A DNA stretch of 61,181 bases from an uncultured SAR86 cluster bacterium. Its GTDB lineage: Bacteria > Pseudomonadota > Gammaproteobacteria > Magnimaribacterales > D2472. Under the pieces are notes generated by a model. That model saw only the letters and a list, made by a program, of their open reading frames with translations. It made no database searches and was not told where the DNA came from. The stretch spans positions 1 to 61,181 of the forward strand of contig CACNRI010000005.1 of NCBI GenBank assembly GCA_902622845.1, given 5' to 3'. The translations under genes and the position numbers were made by a program. Positions within the stretch are counted from its first letter, which is position 1. Each line of letters starts with the position of its first letter. This document shows positions 27,769 to 36,995 of this stretch, piece by piece.

Positions 27769-28413
27769 TCAAGAATCAAAAGAGTTTTTATAAATGTCAT
27801 ATCTTATTGACCTTCCACTAACTGCATAATTAATTTTTGTGGATAAAGCTTTTTGTTTTATAGGTCTTTTGACAATAATTTTCTTAAAATTTTTTTTGAA
27901 TACTTTTTTAAAAATCTCTTCACTAGTATCATCAAGATTTTCTATATTTAAGATCTTATCAATTTTTTGAAGTAACCCAGATCTCTTTAAGTGTTTTTTA
28001 CTATCATTAAACATCGGATCAAAATAGAGAATATCTGAATCTAAATGAGAGTTTATAATTTTAGCTGAGTCTGAATTAATGAATGAAAGATTTTCAAAAA
28101 AATCATATTCCTTTTTTGCCCTTAAAATAGCATCATCTAAAAGCCTATAAAGAATTTTACTTTGCTCGCATGCAACAACTTTGTGCCCTAGTTTTAAAAA
28201 AATTATAGTATCAATCAATGATCCAGCCGTTGCATCAAAAATTTTTAATTGAGCTTTGTTTTTACCTATAGCTTTTTTAATTAGTGATTCATGCTCAATC
28301 CTCTTCAATCGATTAAATAATCTACCTTTAAGAAAATCAAAACTTAAACTTTCTTTATCACTAATCTTAAAGTGAAGAATATTATTTATATAAAAGAAGT
28401 CTTCTTCTTTCAC
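27769..28413 (-). CDS. rsmJ: 16S rRNA (guanine-1516-N2)-methyltransferase
   Basis: RsmJ methylates G1516 of 16S rRNA. The 214-residue protein has the SAM-binding segment FDATAG, the catalytic DPMF motif in ILYFDPMFNDSKKH, a conserved IVKRP and the C-terminal RSIRYDIYKN. The family glycine-rich loop normally reads DATAGLGRD; here it is DATAGSLID, a mild change. It is about 35 residues shorter than E. coli RsmJ, mainly at the N-terminus. Last gene of the long rpoE-to-rsmJ run; it overlaps uppP by 4 bases. Confidence 0.88.
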   Translation of the reverse strand: MKEEDFFYINNILHFKISDKESLSFDFLKGRLFNRLKRIEHESLIKKAIGKNKAQLKIFDATAGSLIDTIIFLKLGHKVVACEQSKILYRLLDDAILRAKKEYDFFENLSFINSDSAKIINSHLDSDILYFDPMFNDSKKHLKRSGLLQKIDKILNIENLDDTSEEIFKKVFKKNFKKIIVKRPIKQKALSTKINYAVSGRSIRYDIYKNSFDS

Positions 28414-29198
28414 AAAATTATCAATAGTAGACCTAGAAAGATTCTATATACAAAAAAAGGCGTCATGCCAATCCGCTCAACAAATTGAAGAAAATACTTA
28501 ATAGTAAAAAAAGCAACTAATGCAGAGGTTATAAATCCAGCGAAAAGTTGTACATTGAAAATTTCCAAATTATCAGCAATTGAATCACTTACCAAAAAGA
28601 TTAATGCTCCCAAAATGGTTGGAATGGCTAGAAGAAATGCAAACCTGGAGGAATCTTTTAAATTTAATCCTAAAAATAGACAAGCCATTATTACCACTCC
28701 TGACCTTGAGGCACCTGGAATTAATGCAAAGACTTGAGCACAGCCTATAAAAAGGCTCATTAGTATAGATAAATGAAATATATCCTTATTTTTTTTAGAT
28801 AAATAAAAACTCAATAGAAGCAGAGAAGCAAAGAAAATATTTGACCATGCAATAAGTTCTTTAGTTACTAATCTTTGTGAAATTAAGTCATTAAATAATA
28901 TTCCTGCAAAGACAATCGGTATTGTTGCAATCAATAAATTAATAGCAACCCTTCTTTCATTTTGATACCTGTTGGAAGAATTAAATATCGATAATGCATA
29001 AACTTTTAGATCATCCTTAAAGAAATAGATAACAGCACACAGAGTTCCTGCATGAACCGCAATATCAAAGCCTAATCCTAAATCATTTGCACCAAATACA
29101 AGAGAAGGGATTAGAAGATGAGCTGAGCTTGATATGGGAAGAAATTCTGTAAGGCCTTGAATAAGCCCAAGAATAAGGCTTAAAAAAATATCAGACAT
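28410..29198 (-). CDS. uppP: Undecaprenyl-diphosphate phosphatase
   Basis: UppP (BacA) dephosphorylates undecaprenyl diphosphate to recycle the lipid carrier for peptidoglycan and LPS. The 262-residue membrane protein has about eight hydrophobic segments, the family motif GLTEFLPISSSAHL at the N-terminus (catalytic Glu and Ser/His cluster) and the second motif ALIPGASRSG. It overlaps tsaB by 8 bases and rsmJ by 4, consistent with cotranscription. Confidence 0.96.
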   Translation of the reverse strand: MSDIFLSLILGLIQGLTEFLPISSSAHLLIPSLVFGANDLGLGFDIAVHAGTLCAVIYFFKDDLKVYALSIFNSSNRYQNERRVAINLLIATIPIVFAGILFNDLISQRLVTKELIAWSNIFFASLLLLSFYLSKKNKDIFHLSILMSLFIGCAQVFALIPGASRSGVVIMACLFLGLNLKDSSRFAFLLAIPTILGALIFLVSDSIADNLEIFNVQLFAGFITSALVAFFTIKYFLQFVERIGMTPFFVYRIFLGLLLIIL

Positions 29199-29643
29199 TC
29201 ATCTCTCTAAAGCTATGCTCCTCATCATGAATTGGATTCACAGAAGAAGGAGCTGAGTCTAAATAATCATCAACGCTTAGCTTAACGAGATTTATCATCT
29301 CAATCGAGTTAGCTTTGTCAGTGCCTTTATTTTTTTGTCTAAAATCTCTTAGTTCGTCACAGCTAATTCCTGCTAATGGCTTATTTAATCCAGTGCATAA
29401 AGCTTTAAAAAAACTAACTGATGATCGAACTGCGGTATAAGAAGATCCTGGACCAGTGCAAACAAGGAAAAGATCAATGTTTGATAAATCTTCATGACGA
29501 AGATGCAATTTTTTAAAAAATGTTTCCCATGAAGGTCTAGTTTTTTTTCCGTGCTCTATTATTTCTGTCTTAATATCATCTTCTAGGAGGACTGACATTG
29601 ACGATTTTTCTTGCATAGAGCCGTCATAAGAAATTATTTTCAT
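29191..29643 (-). CDS. tsaB: Short TsaB, t6A biosynthesis protein
   Basis: TsaB is the partner that stabilises TsaD in threonylcarbamoylation of A37 in ANN-decoding tRNAs. The N-terminal ASKHA-fold subdomain is present: ISYDGSM, LFLVCTGPGSSYTAVRSSVSF and a following KPLAGISCDEL. The protein is only 150 residues; typical TsaB has about 230, so most of the second subdomain is missing and replaced by a short hydrophilic tail. The position beside adk matches Pseudomonas. The overlap with uppP shows the stop is not simply a recent sequencing truncation. Function is inferred from family and context. Confidence 0.8.
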   Translation of the reverse strand: MKIISYDGSMQEKSSMSVLLEDDIKTEIIEHGKKTRPSWETFFKKLHLRHEDLSNIDLFLVCTGPGSSYTAVRSSVSFFKALCTGLNKPLAGISCDELRDFRQKNKGTDKANSIEMINLVKLSVDDYLDSAPSSVNPIHDEEHSFREMNV

Positions 29644-29645
29644 TT

Positions 29646-30290
29646 TTATAAATAAGACTTAATTTCACTAAAAACTTCATCAACTGACTGATTACCGTTA
29701 ATAGAAATAAAACTAATAATACCTTCTGAGGCCTTTGATTTGTAAAAATCTGTTAATGGTTTGGTTTGAGTATGATAAACCTCAAGCCTTTTTTTAACGG
29801 TCTCAGGGAAATCATCCTCTCTTTGAATTAATGTCTCTCCTGTCTCGTCATCTAAGCCTTCAGCTTTGGGCGGATTGAATTCAATATGATAGCTTCTACC
29901 AGATGCTATATGAAATCTTCTGCCAGACATCCTTTTAATAATTAGTTCATCATCAAGTGATATATCTATAACCTTGTTTACCTCTATATCATTTTGTAAA
30001 AAAAGATTAGCTTGTCCTAGAGTTCTTGGCACTCCATCGAATAAGTAACCAGACTCACAATCTGACTGATTGATACGATCATTTATTAATTCAATAATAA
30101 TATCATCTGAGACGAGCTTGCCGGAGTTAAGAATATCTTCAACTCTATTACCTAAGTCACTTTTAGAGGCCACAGCAGATCGCAACATATCGCCAGTACT
30201 TATTTTTGGGATACCTAGATCAGCTGAAATAAGATCTGCTTGAGTGCCCTTTCCTGCTCCAGGTGGTCCTAATAGTATGAAGGTATTCAT
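29646..30290 (-). CDS. adk: Adenylate kinase
   Basis: Interconverts AMP + ATP with 2 ADP. The 214 residues match E. coli length. P-loop GPPGAGKGTQ is at 8-17, the AMP-binding signature is YLFDGVPRTLGQA, and the LID domain begins GRRFHIASGRSYHIEFNPP, the long-LID, zinc-free form. It overlaps acpS by 4 bases. Confidence 0.98.
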   Translation of the reverse strand: MNTFILLGPPGAGKGTQADLISADLGIPKISTGDMLRSAVASKSDLGNRVEDILNSGKLVSDDIIIELINDRINQSDCESGYLFDGVPRTLGQANLFLQNDIEVNKVIDISLDDELIIKRMSGRRFHIASGRSYHIEFNPPKAEGLDDETGETLIQREDDFPETVKKRLEVYHTQTKPLTDFYKSKASEGIISFISINGNQSVDEVFSEIKSYL

Positions 30291-30661
30291 GTTTCTAATA
30301 CTACAAATGCAACAACATAATTTTCTGTATCTGAAAGACTAACATGTGCTTTTGTTATCCCCAAATTCTCAAATTCTTTTTTTGCTTCTTCATGCGTAAC
30401 AACAGAGGGTTTACCTAATTTATCCTTAATAATCTCAATTCTATCTAAGTAATAAGGCTCTCTAAAGCCAGTTCCAAGCGCTTTAACAAATGCCTCTTTG
30501 AACGCAAATTTTTTTGCAAGAAATATAGTTTGGTCTTTAGCTTTTTTATTAAATTCTTCAAGTTCATTGGTGTGAAGGATTTTTTTTGCTATTCCTTTAA
30601 GATCTTTAATTTTCTTAAAGCGATCAATTTCAACAATATCTATGCCTGTTCCTATTATCAT
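30287..30661 (-). CDS. acpS: Holo-[acyl-carrier-protein] synthase
   Basis: AcpS transfers phosphopantetheine from CoA to ACP. The 124-residue protein has the Mg-binding GTGIDIVEIDRF (Asp8) and the second motif FAFKEAFVKALGTGF with its catalytic Glu. It directly follows recO with a 4-base overlap. In Pseudomonas and E. coli pdxJ lies between recO and acpS; it is absent here. Confidence 0.97.
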   Translation of the reverse strand: MIIGTGIDIVEIDRFKKIKDLKGIAKKILHTNELEEFNKKAKDQTIFLAKKFAFKEAFVKALGTGFREPYYLDRIEIIKDKLGKPSVVTHEEAKKEFENLGITKAHVSLSDTENYVVAFVVLET

Positions 30662-31347
30662 TTTTTTAAAGTCTTAAAAATTTCTCTGCTTTTTAAATCA
30701 CCGCCGTCAAGACTATAGCCTATCGCCATTGTTGTTAATGATTTAAATTTTTTTTTGTCTATATCCGTAAAATTTAATTTTGATATAGAGACGATCTCAT
30801 TACCTTCAAAAAGTCCATTAGGAGACTCTTTGAAGCCAAGCTCAGGAACAAAATCATAAGATTTATTCAATTCAATACTATGTCCCGAATCAACCTCATT
30901 TATAAAGTTAATGCCATAACCGAGCATTTCTAATAAATCTAATTCAAATTTCCTTAGGACTATATCAATTTCTTCGCAGGATTTTACTTCTATTAAGAAC
31001 TTGTCATAGAGATTGAACAACTCATTTTGCGGAGCGCCTTGAGGAAGGATCTTTATTAAAAGCTCATTTATATATAGAAGTGTATAAGAGAGCTTTGAAA
31101 AACTATCCGAAAAAATATCTTCTTTGTCCACATTGGTTAAAGTTTTTAGTTCTGACCTACCTCGATATGTAATCCTTAATTTTGAAAAAGGTGATAAAAC
31201 TCCAAAAAACTTAGATTTTGGTTTTTTAGCGCCACGTGCAATTACAGATATACGACCGTTTTCCAAAGTAAACATCTCGGCTATAACGCTCGTATTGCCA
31301 TATGGCCTTTGATGTAAAAGAAAAGCATCATGCCATAATTCAGTCAT
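30658..31347 (-). CDS. recO: DNA repair protein RecO
   Basis: RecO loads RecA with RecR and anneals ssDNA. The N-terminal OB-fold is seen in DAFLLHQRPYGNTSVIAEMFT and the segment GRISVIARGAKKPKSKFFGVLSPF; a helical region follows (YINELLIKILPQGAP). The 229-residue length is usual. It overlaps era by 8 bases. Confidence 0.93.
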   Translation of the reverse strand: MTELWHDAFLLHQRPYGNTSVIAEMFTLENGRISVIARGAKKPKSKFFGVLSPFSKLRITYRGRSELKTLTNVDKEDIFSDSFSKLSYTLLYINELLIKILPQGAPQNELFNLYDKFLIEVKSCEEIDIVLRKFELDLLEMLGYGINFINEVDSGHSIELNKSYDFVPELGFKESPNGLFEGNEIVSISKLNFTDIDKKKFKSLTTMAIGYSLDGGDLKSREIFKTLKK

Positions 31348-32236
31348 ATAAACTGCCTATACCAAGGCTGGAGATAAAGTCTGAATCATTGTTCCAATTT
31401 TTTTTAGTTTTTACCCATGTTTTTAGGAAAACTTTCTTATTAAAGAATTTTTCAAGATCTATCCTAGCTTTCTCGCCAATTTTTTTTAGCTTAGCTCCGT
31501 TTTTGCCGACTACAATCCCTTTCTGTGACTCTCTAGCTACAATTATTTCAGCATCAATATTAATAATATTTTCTTTGTCCTCAAGCTTTTGCAACTGAAC
31601 ATAAGTTTCATGTGGGAGCTCTTCGCCTAAGAATCTTATTATTTTTTCTCTTATGATTTCTGAGATCATAAATGACTCTTTTGCAAGGAACTTAGTATCG
31701 CTGTCGTAAAGATGATTATTTTCAGGTAGATTTTGACAAATCATGTTCTCTAGTTCATGTATGTTTTTACCTGTTTTAGCTGAAACAGGAATTATTTCGG
31801 CAAAATCTTTCTCACTTCTTAGTTTTTCAATAACAGGTAATAGAGTATTTATAGATGCAACTTGATCAATCTTATTTATTACACAAATCTTTTTAGTTTT
31901 AATTCCTTTAAGTCTTTCAAGAATAAGTTCATCGAGAGTATTTATTTTATTTCTTTGAAGCATAAAGATTATTAGATCAGCATCCTCAATTGCACCAAGA
32001 GCACTCTGATTTAAGACTTTATTCATAACTTTGGAAGCGTTGATGTGAACTCCAGGTGTATCAATAAATACCATTTGATAATTATCTTTTGTCTTAATAC
32101 CTAAAATATTATTCCTTGTAGTTTGAGACTTTCTTGAAGTTATTGAAATCTTTTGCTCGATTAATCTATTTACTAAGGTTGATTTACCCACATTTGGTCT
32201 TCCAACAATAGAAACTAAGCCACAAAAGTTTTTCAT
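31340..32236 (-). CDS. era: GTPase Era
   Basis: Era is an essential GTPase that binds 16S rRNA in 30S maturation. G1 is GRPNVGKSTL at 13-22, G3 is DTPG, G4 is NKID. The C-terminal KH domain has IVVGKNGAKLKKIGEKARID. Length is 298 residues. It overlaps rnc by 4 bases and recO by 8. Confidence 0.98.
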   Translation of the reverse strand: MKNFCGLVSIVGRPNVGKSTLVNRLIEQKISITSRKSQTTRNNILGIKTKDNYQMVFIDTPGVHINASKVMNKVLNQSALGAIEDADLIIFMLQRNKINTLDELILERLKGIKTKKICVINKIDQVASINTLLPVIEKLRSEKDFAEIIPVSAKTGKNIHELENMICQNLPENNHLYDSDTKFLAKESFMISEIIREKIIRFLGEELPHETYVQLQKLEDKENIINIDAEIIVARESQKGIVVGKNGAKLKKIGEKARIDLEKFFNKKVFLKTWVKTKKNWNNDSDFISSLGIGSLYD

Positions 32237-32886
32237 TTTATTGATCTAAGAATTTTTTCAGCGACTTTCATTTGCGCCTTCTTTTTTGATTTTCCTGAAT
32301 CCTTGAATTTATTTCCATCAAAAACTACATAACATTCAAAAATGTCATTTGAACCATTTCTAGATTTTTTGCAAATATACTCAAGAGGCTTTTCTCCAAG
32401 TGACTGAAGATATTCTTGTAATTCAGACTTAGGATCCTTAAAAGAATTTTGAATATCAATTGATTCAAGATCATTTAGATATAAAGATAAAATTACTGCT
32501 TTGGTTTCATGCCAAGAAGAATCTAAATAAATTCCACCAACTAGTGCCTCAAAAATGGTTCCTAAAATTGATGAATCCTCTAAATCTGATAAATTTTTTG
32601 CAGCCTTCGAAAGCTTTGCAAGAGCTAAAAGATCAAGCTCTTTTCCTTTTTTTGTTAATGTTGAGCCATTAACGAGGGCTGCTCTTATTCTTGTTAAGTC
32701 CCCTTCATTGATGTTTGAGAATCGATTATATAATTCCTCCGATATTACAGCTCCAAGAATTGCATCTCCCAGGAATTCCAACCTCTCATTATTCTTTTTT
32801 CCAGAACTTTTGTGCGTAAATACAAGATCTAAAATATCCTCATCTTGAAAAGAGTAATTAATTCTTTCATATAGCTTCTTGTACAT
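32233..32886 (-). CDS. rnc: Ribonuclease III
   Basis: Cleaves double-stranded RNA in rRNA and mRNA processing. The signature NERLEFLGDAILGAVI holds the metal-binding acidic residues; a second acidic block is DLEDSSILGTIFEALVGGIY. A dsRNA-binding domain occupies the last 70 residues (DPKSELQEYLQSLGEKPLEY to KKKAQMKVAEKILRSI). The 217-residue length is slightly short. The start abuts lepB with a 1-base overlap. Confidence 0.97.
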   Translation of the reverse strand: MYKKLYERINYSFQDEDILDLVFTHKSSGKKNNERLEFLGDAILGAVISEELYNRFSNINEGDLTRIRAALVNGSTLTKKGKELDLLALAKLSKAAKNLSDLEDSSILGTIFEALVGGIYLDSSWHETKAVILSLYLNDLESIDIQNSFKDPKSELQEYLQSLGEKPLEYICKKSRNGSNDIFECYVVFDGNKFKDSGKSKKKAQMKVAEKILRSIK

Positions 32887-33791
32887 TAATTAATTTTACC
32901 TGCTCGCTTAAATGATGGTGCACATGTCCAACACTCCCAAGACATCCAAATATAATCTGCGGTGCCCATAAAATTTTCTCTTGGCACGAAGCCCCAATAT
33001 CTGCTGTCATTTGAATTATCTCTGTTGTCTCCAACGACAAAGTACATATCTTTCGGAACTATCCACTCCTCAGGATAATTAATGCGCGAAGTAATTTGTT
33101 GAATCTGGATAGTTTTATCATCAAGCATTTCTTCGTAAATCCTTACATTGTCCTCTTCGCTCAAAAGCTTTTGATTAATAGGTTTTCCATTTACATATAT
33201 TTTCTTTTTTATATAAGTAATTCTGTCTCCAGGTTTGCCAATCAATCTTTTTACAAAAGGTCTATGGTCATGTGGTGGAATAAAGACAACTACATCGCCA
33301 AGCTCAGGATCTTTTCCAAAGGCTATGGGAGATCCTGTTCTATTAACCTTGATACCATAAGTAAATTTTTTAACGAGTATAAAATCTCCAACTTTAAGTC
33401 CAGGCATCATTGAACCAGACGGTATTTGATATGGCTCAAAAAGAAAAGTTCTTAAAATAAATATTAAAAAGAATGGTAAAAACCAACCTCTTCCCGTTTT
33501 TATGATTTCCGTATTTTTTGTAATTAATCCAACTATCATTAGTAAAAAACTTACTATTGAACCTACCAGCAGTAGGATGCCAAGATCTCCTGCCGTCACA
33601 AAAATCATCAGAAGAATTAAAAACGCCAAAGAGACTCCTATCCAGCTTAGATAATTCTCAACCTCTTTAATATCATGGTTTTTTAAAATAATATTTAAAC
33701 TTTTTAATAGCCACACACAAAGGCAAACAATAATCCCTAGAACTGAAATTATAATTATTAAATTCCCTGTATCTTTATCCAATCCAAACAT
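32886..33791 (-). CDS. lepB: Signal peptidase I
   Basis: LepB removes signal peptides from exported proteins. The 301-residue protein has several N-terminal membrane segments (about 10-30, 50-65, 70-90 and 102-118), more than the two of E. coli, then the catalytic region: nucleophile Ser127 in PSGSMMP and the general-base lysine in FVKRLIGKPGD. The GDNRDNSNDSRYWGFV box is intact. It lies between lepA and rnc with 1-base overlaps, as in Pseudomonas. Confidence 0.96.
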   Translation of the reverse strand: MFGLDKDTGNLIIIISVLGIIVCLCVWLLKSLNIILKNHDIKEVENYLSWIGVSLAFLILLMIFVTAGDLGILLLVGSIVSFLLMIVGLITKNTEIIKTGRGWFLPFFLIFILRTFLFEPYQIPSGSMMPGLKVGDFILVKKFTYGIKVNRTGSPIAFGKDPELGDVVVFIPPHDHRPFVKRLIGKPGDRITYIKKKIYVNGKPINQKLLSEEDNVRIYEEMLDDKTIQIQQITSRINYPEEWIVPKDMYFVVGDNRDNSNDSRYWGFVPRENFMGTADYIWMSWECWTCAPSFKRAGKIN

Positions 33792-35578
33792 TAATCACCA
33801 GAGTTAAAATAGTTTAAGAACGCTTCCTGGGGTATCGAGACACTTCCGAGTTGTTTCATTTTTTTCTTGCCTTCTTTTTGTTTCTCTAAAAGTTTCTTTT
33901 TTCTTGTTACATCGCCACCGTAAAGCTTTGCAGTAACATTTTTTCTATATGCTTTTACTGTCTCTCTAGAGATAATTTTTGATCCAAGTGTAACCTGTAT
34001 TGGAACATCAAACATCTGTCTTGGAATTAACTTCTGAAGATTTTTTGCGATTTCTCGAGCCTTTCTATTAGAAAATGATTTATGAACAATCATAGAGAGC
34101 GCATCAACTTTATTATTATTTATTAAGACATCAATTTTAGTGAGATCAGATTTCACAAATCCGATCAAAGAATGCTCTACAGATGCAAAACCCTTTGTAA
34201 TAGACTTAATTTGATCAAAGAAATCAATTATTACTCCTCCAAGAGGCAGTTCAAAGACAATAGATACTTGATTACCAAAATATTCCATGTTTTTTTGAAC
34301 ACCTCTATTGTTATTACATAAGGTAATAACTGAACCCACATACTCATTTGGAGTTAGAATATTTGTTCTAACAATTGGCTCTCTAATTTCTTCAATGTAA
34401 TTTGGTTCAGGCAGTTGAGATGGATTGTCACAAATAATAGTCTCTCCATCTGTTCTAAGAACTTCATACTGGACTGAGGGTGCTGTTGAAATAAGATCTA
34501 AATCATATTCTCTCTCTAATCTTTCACGCACAACCTCCATATGCAGCGTTCCCAAAAATCCACACCTAAAACCAAAGCCAAGAGCATCTGAAACCTCGGG
34601 CTCATAAACTAATGAGGAATCATTAAGCGCAAGTTTAGATAATGCATCTCTAAACCTTTCATAATCATCAGAGTCAATGGTAAAAAGGGAAGAGAAAACA
34701 TTAGGTGTGACTGTTTTAAAACCAGGCAGTGGTTTTATTTCTTCTTTTAGATTAGAGGTAAGAGTATCTCCAACTGGAGCACCTTTAATATCTTTAATTC
34801 CAGAGACTAAATAGCCAACTTCCCCAGCAGAAAGTTTTTCTTTTTTAATTTTTTTTGGCGAAAATATTCCTACATCTTCTACTTTGTAGGTTTGGTTAGT
34901 TGAATAAACTTTGATCTTTTCGCCTACTTTGATTTCTCCATTAACGATCCTTATAAGCGATACAACTCCAAGATAGGGATCAAACCATGAATCGATAATC
35001 AGTGCTTTTAGTTCATCTTCTATATTTCCAACTGGTGGGGGTACCTTTTCAATAAGGTTTTCTAAAAGCTCCTCTACCCCAAGTCCTGATTTGGCACTAA
35101 CAAGAGGTGCTGTTGTTGAGTCAAGGCCTATCATATCCTCAATTTCTTGCTTGACTCTATCAGGATCAGCTTGATCAAGATCAATTTTATTTATAACAGG
35201 AATTACCTCTAAACCTTGATCAACTGCTGTATAACAATTTGCAAGTGTTTGCGCCTCTACTCCCTGAGAGCCATCAACTAATAGAAGAGCTCCCTCGCAT
35301 GCTGATAGTGATCTAGAAACTTCATATGAAAAGTCTACATGTCCAGGAGTGTCAATAAAGTTCAATAAATATGTTTTATCTTTATGGGTATATTCCAAAG
35401 AAACAGCCTGCGCCTTAATGGTAATACCTCTCTCTTGCTCTATCTCCATGGAATCCAGGATCTGACTGGACATCTCTCTAGCGGAAAGTCCCCCACAGAA
35501 CTCTATTAATCTATCAGAGAGTGTAGACTTGCCATGATCAATATGTGCAATTATAGAAAAGTTACGTATGTGTTTCAT
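33791..35578 (-). CDS. lepA: Elongation factor 4
   Basis: LepA is a ribosome-bound GTPase related to EF-G, linked to 30S biogenesis and stalled translocation. The 595-residue protein has P-loop [16 protein letters not shown], switch [11 protein letters not shown] and G4 NKIDL, then the LepA-specific C-terminal domain ([20 protein letters not shown]). A 9-bp inverted repeat (35577-35585 with 35604-35612) covers the start codon, and no SD is evident. Confidence 0.98.
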   Translation of the reverse strand: MKHIRNFSIIAHIDHGKSTLSDRLIEFCGGLSAREMSSQILDSMEIEQERGITIKAQAVSLEYTHKDKTYLLNFIDTPGHVDFSYEVSRSLSACEGALLLVDGSQGVEAQTLANCYTAVDQGLEVIPVINKIDLDQADPDRVKQEIEDMIGLDSTTAPLVSAKSGLGVEELLENLIEKVPPPVGNIEDELKALIIDSWFDPYLGVVSLIRIVNGEIKVGEKIKVYSTNQTYKVEDVGIFSPKKIKKEKLSAGEVGYLVSGIKDIKGAPVGDTLTSNLKEEIKPLPGFKTVTPNVFSSLFTIDSDDYERFRDALSKLALNDSSLVYEPEVSDALGFGFRCGFLGTLHMEVVRERLEREYDLDLISTAPSVQYEVLRTDGETIICDNPSQLPEPNYIEEIREPIVRTNILTPNEYVGSVITLCNNNRGVQKNMEYFGNQVSIVFELPLGGVIIDFFDQIKSITKGFASVEHSLIGFVKSDLTKIDVLINNNKVDALSMIVHKSFSNRKAREIAKNLQKLIPRQMFDVPIQVTLGSKIISRETVKAYRKNVTAKLYGGDVTRKKKLLEKQKEGKKKMKQLGSVSIPQEAFLNYFNSGD

Positions 35579-35624
35579 AAGTAAGGTATTTTAAATGAAA
35601 AAGCTTACTTATTATGAGATAAAT

Positions 35625-36992
35625 CTAATCAACTGTTATTGGCACAATAAACCTAGAGCCACCTCTGAGACCAAAGATTGCTATTTTATCCCCACTTTCG
35701 AACTTCGAGACAATTTCGTTAAAGCTATCAGAATCTTTAACAGAGTACCTTTGAAAACCGGATTGTATATCTGTGATAACATCTCCCTCTAATATCTTTG
35801 TTGCAGAGTTTGAGGTGTTATCTACTTTTGTAACAACTACTCCTTCATCAGCTGCATCAAAATCATCTGGAAGATCCTCAACCTTAATACCAAGAGGGTA
35901 TTCATTTTCTGTTGAAGAGGCAGGAACAAAGGTATTATTAGAACTTTCTAATTTACCAAGAATAAAATCCAGTTTGATCGTTTTCCCATTTCTTACAACT
36001 TTTGCAGTTGATTTAGTGCCTGGCAATTTTCTCCCAACAATATGAGGCAAATCTCCAGCAAACTTAACTTCTTCGCCAGCAAACTCAATAATCACATCGC
36101 CAGTTTTTAACCCCCCATTATCTGCGGCTCCGTCTTTTTCAATACTATTTATCAAAGCCCCATATGGTTTTTTCATTCCAAGCGCTTGAGCCAGATCAGA
36201 ATCTACATCACCCATTCTTACACCAAGGTAACCTCTAGCAACCTCACCAGATGAAATTATTTGATCTGCCACTTCTATCGCTACATCAATTGGAATGGAG
36301 AATGACACTCCTTGATAGCCTCCACTTCTTGAATAAATTTGAGAATTTATTCCAACTACCTCACCCTCTAGATTAAATAAGGGTCCGCCGGAGTTACCTG
36401 GATTTATTGCTACATCAGTTTGAATAAATGGAACATAGCCTCCAATGTTTTGGTTTTGAATGCTTCTACCTTTTGCGCTTACGATGCCAGCTGTTACTGA
36501 AAAATCAAAACTAAATGGTGAACCAATTGCAACAACCCAATCACCAACTTTAAGTTCATCACTGCTGCCCATTTCCAAGCTGGGAAGATCTTCACCATCG
36601 ATTTTAAGAACGGCCAGATCTGATAACATATCGACCCCAATAACTTCTGCTTTAAATTCTCTTCTATCAGTCAGCGAAACAATAACTTCAGTCGCATCAT
36701 TTACAACATGATAATTAGTCAAAAGGTAGTTTTCTCTAAAGAAGAAGCCTGATCCATATGCAACAGATTCTCTTGTTTGTGGCTGTTGTCCGAAATCTCT
36801 AGGAATACCAAAAAATCTTTCAAACTCTTCTGGCATACCTCTAAAATAATCCTGATTTGAATAAGTAACTTCTCTTTTTGATGTTATGTTAACAACTGCT
36901 GGAGATGTATTTTCAACGAGCTCTGGAATATCCTGATCAAATGCTTCGATAAGTAAAAAGAAAAAGATTGGTAATACTAAAAGTCTTTTCAT
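35625..36992 (-). CDS. mucD: Periplasmic serine protease, Do/MucD family
   Basis: A 455-residue HtrA-type protease and chaperone for misfolded envelope proteins. After a signal peptide (about 1-18) the trypsin-like domain carries the triad His95 (TNYHVVND), Asp125 (SDLAVLKI) and Ser201 (GNSGGPLF). Two PDZ domains follow, the first from about 250 with RGYLGVRMGD, the second from about 365, less conserved. Located downstream of the sigma-E and anti-sigma genes, as in the Pseudomonas algU-muc cluster, so it is likely part of the sigma-E response. Confidence 0.95.
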   Translation of the reverse strand: MKRLLVLPIFFFLLIEAFDQDIPELVENTSPAVVNITSKREVTYSNQDYFRGMPEEFERFFGIPRDFGQQPQTRESVAYGSGFFFRENYLLTNYHVVNDATEVIVSLTDRREFKAEVIGVDMLSDLAVLKIDGEDLPSLEMGSSDELKVGDWVVAIGSPFSFDFSVTAGIVSAKGRSIQNQNIGGYVPFIQTDVAINPGNSGGPLFNLEGEVVGINSQIYSRSGGYQGVSFSIPIDVAIEVADQIISSGEVARGYLGVRMGDVDSDLAQALGMKKPYGALINSIEKDGAADNGGLKTGDVIIEFAGEEVKFAGDLPHIVGRKLPGTKSTAKVVRNGKTIKLDFILGKLESSNNTFVPASSTENEYPLGIKVEDLPDDFDAADEGVVVTKVDNTSNSATKILEGDVITDIQSGFQRYSVKDSDSFNEIVSKFESGDKIAIFGLRGGSRFIVPITVD

Positions 36993-36995
36993 CTG

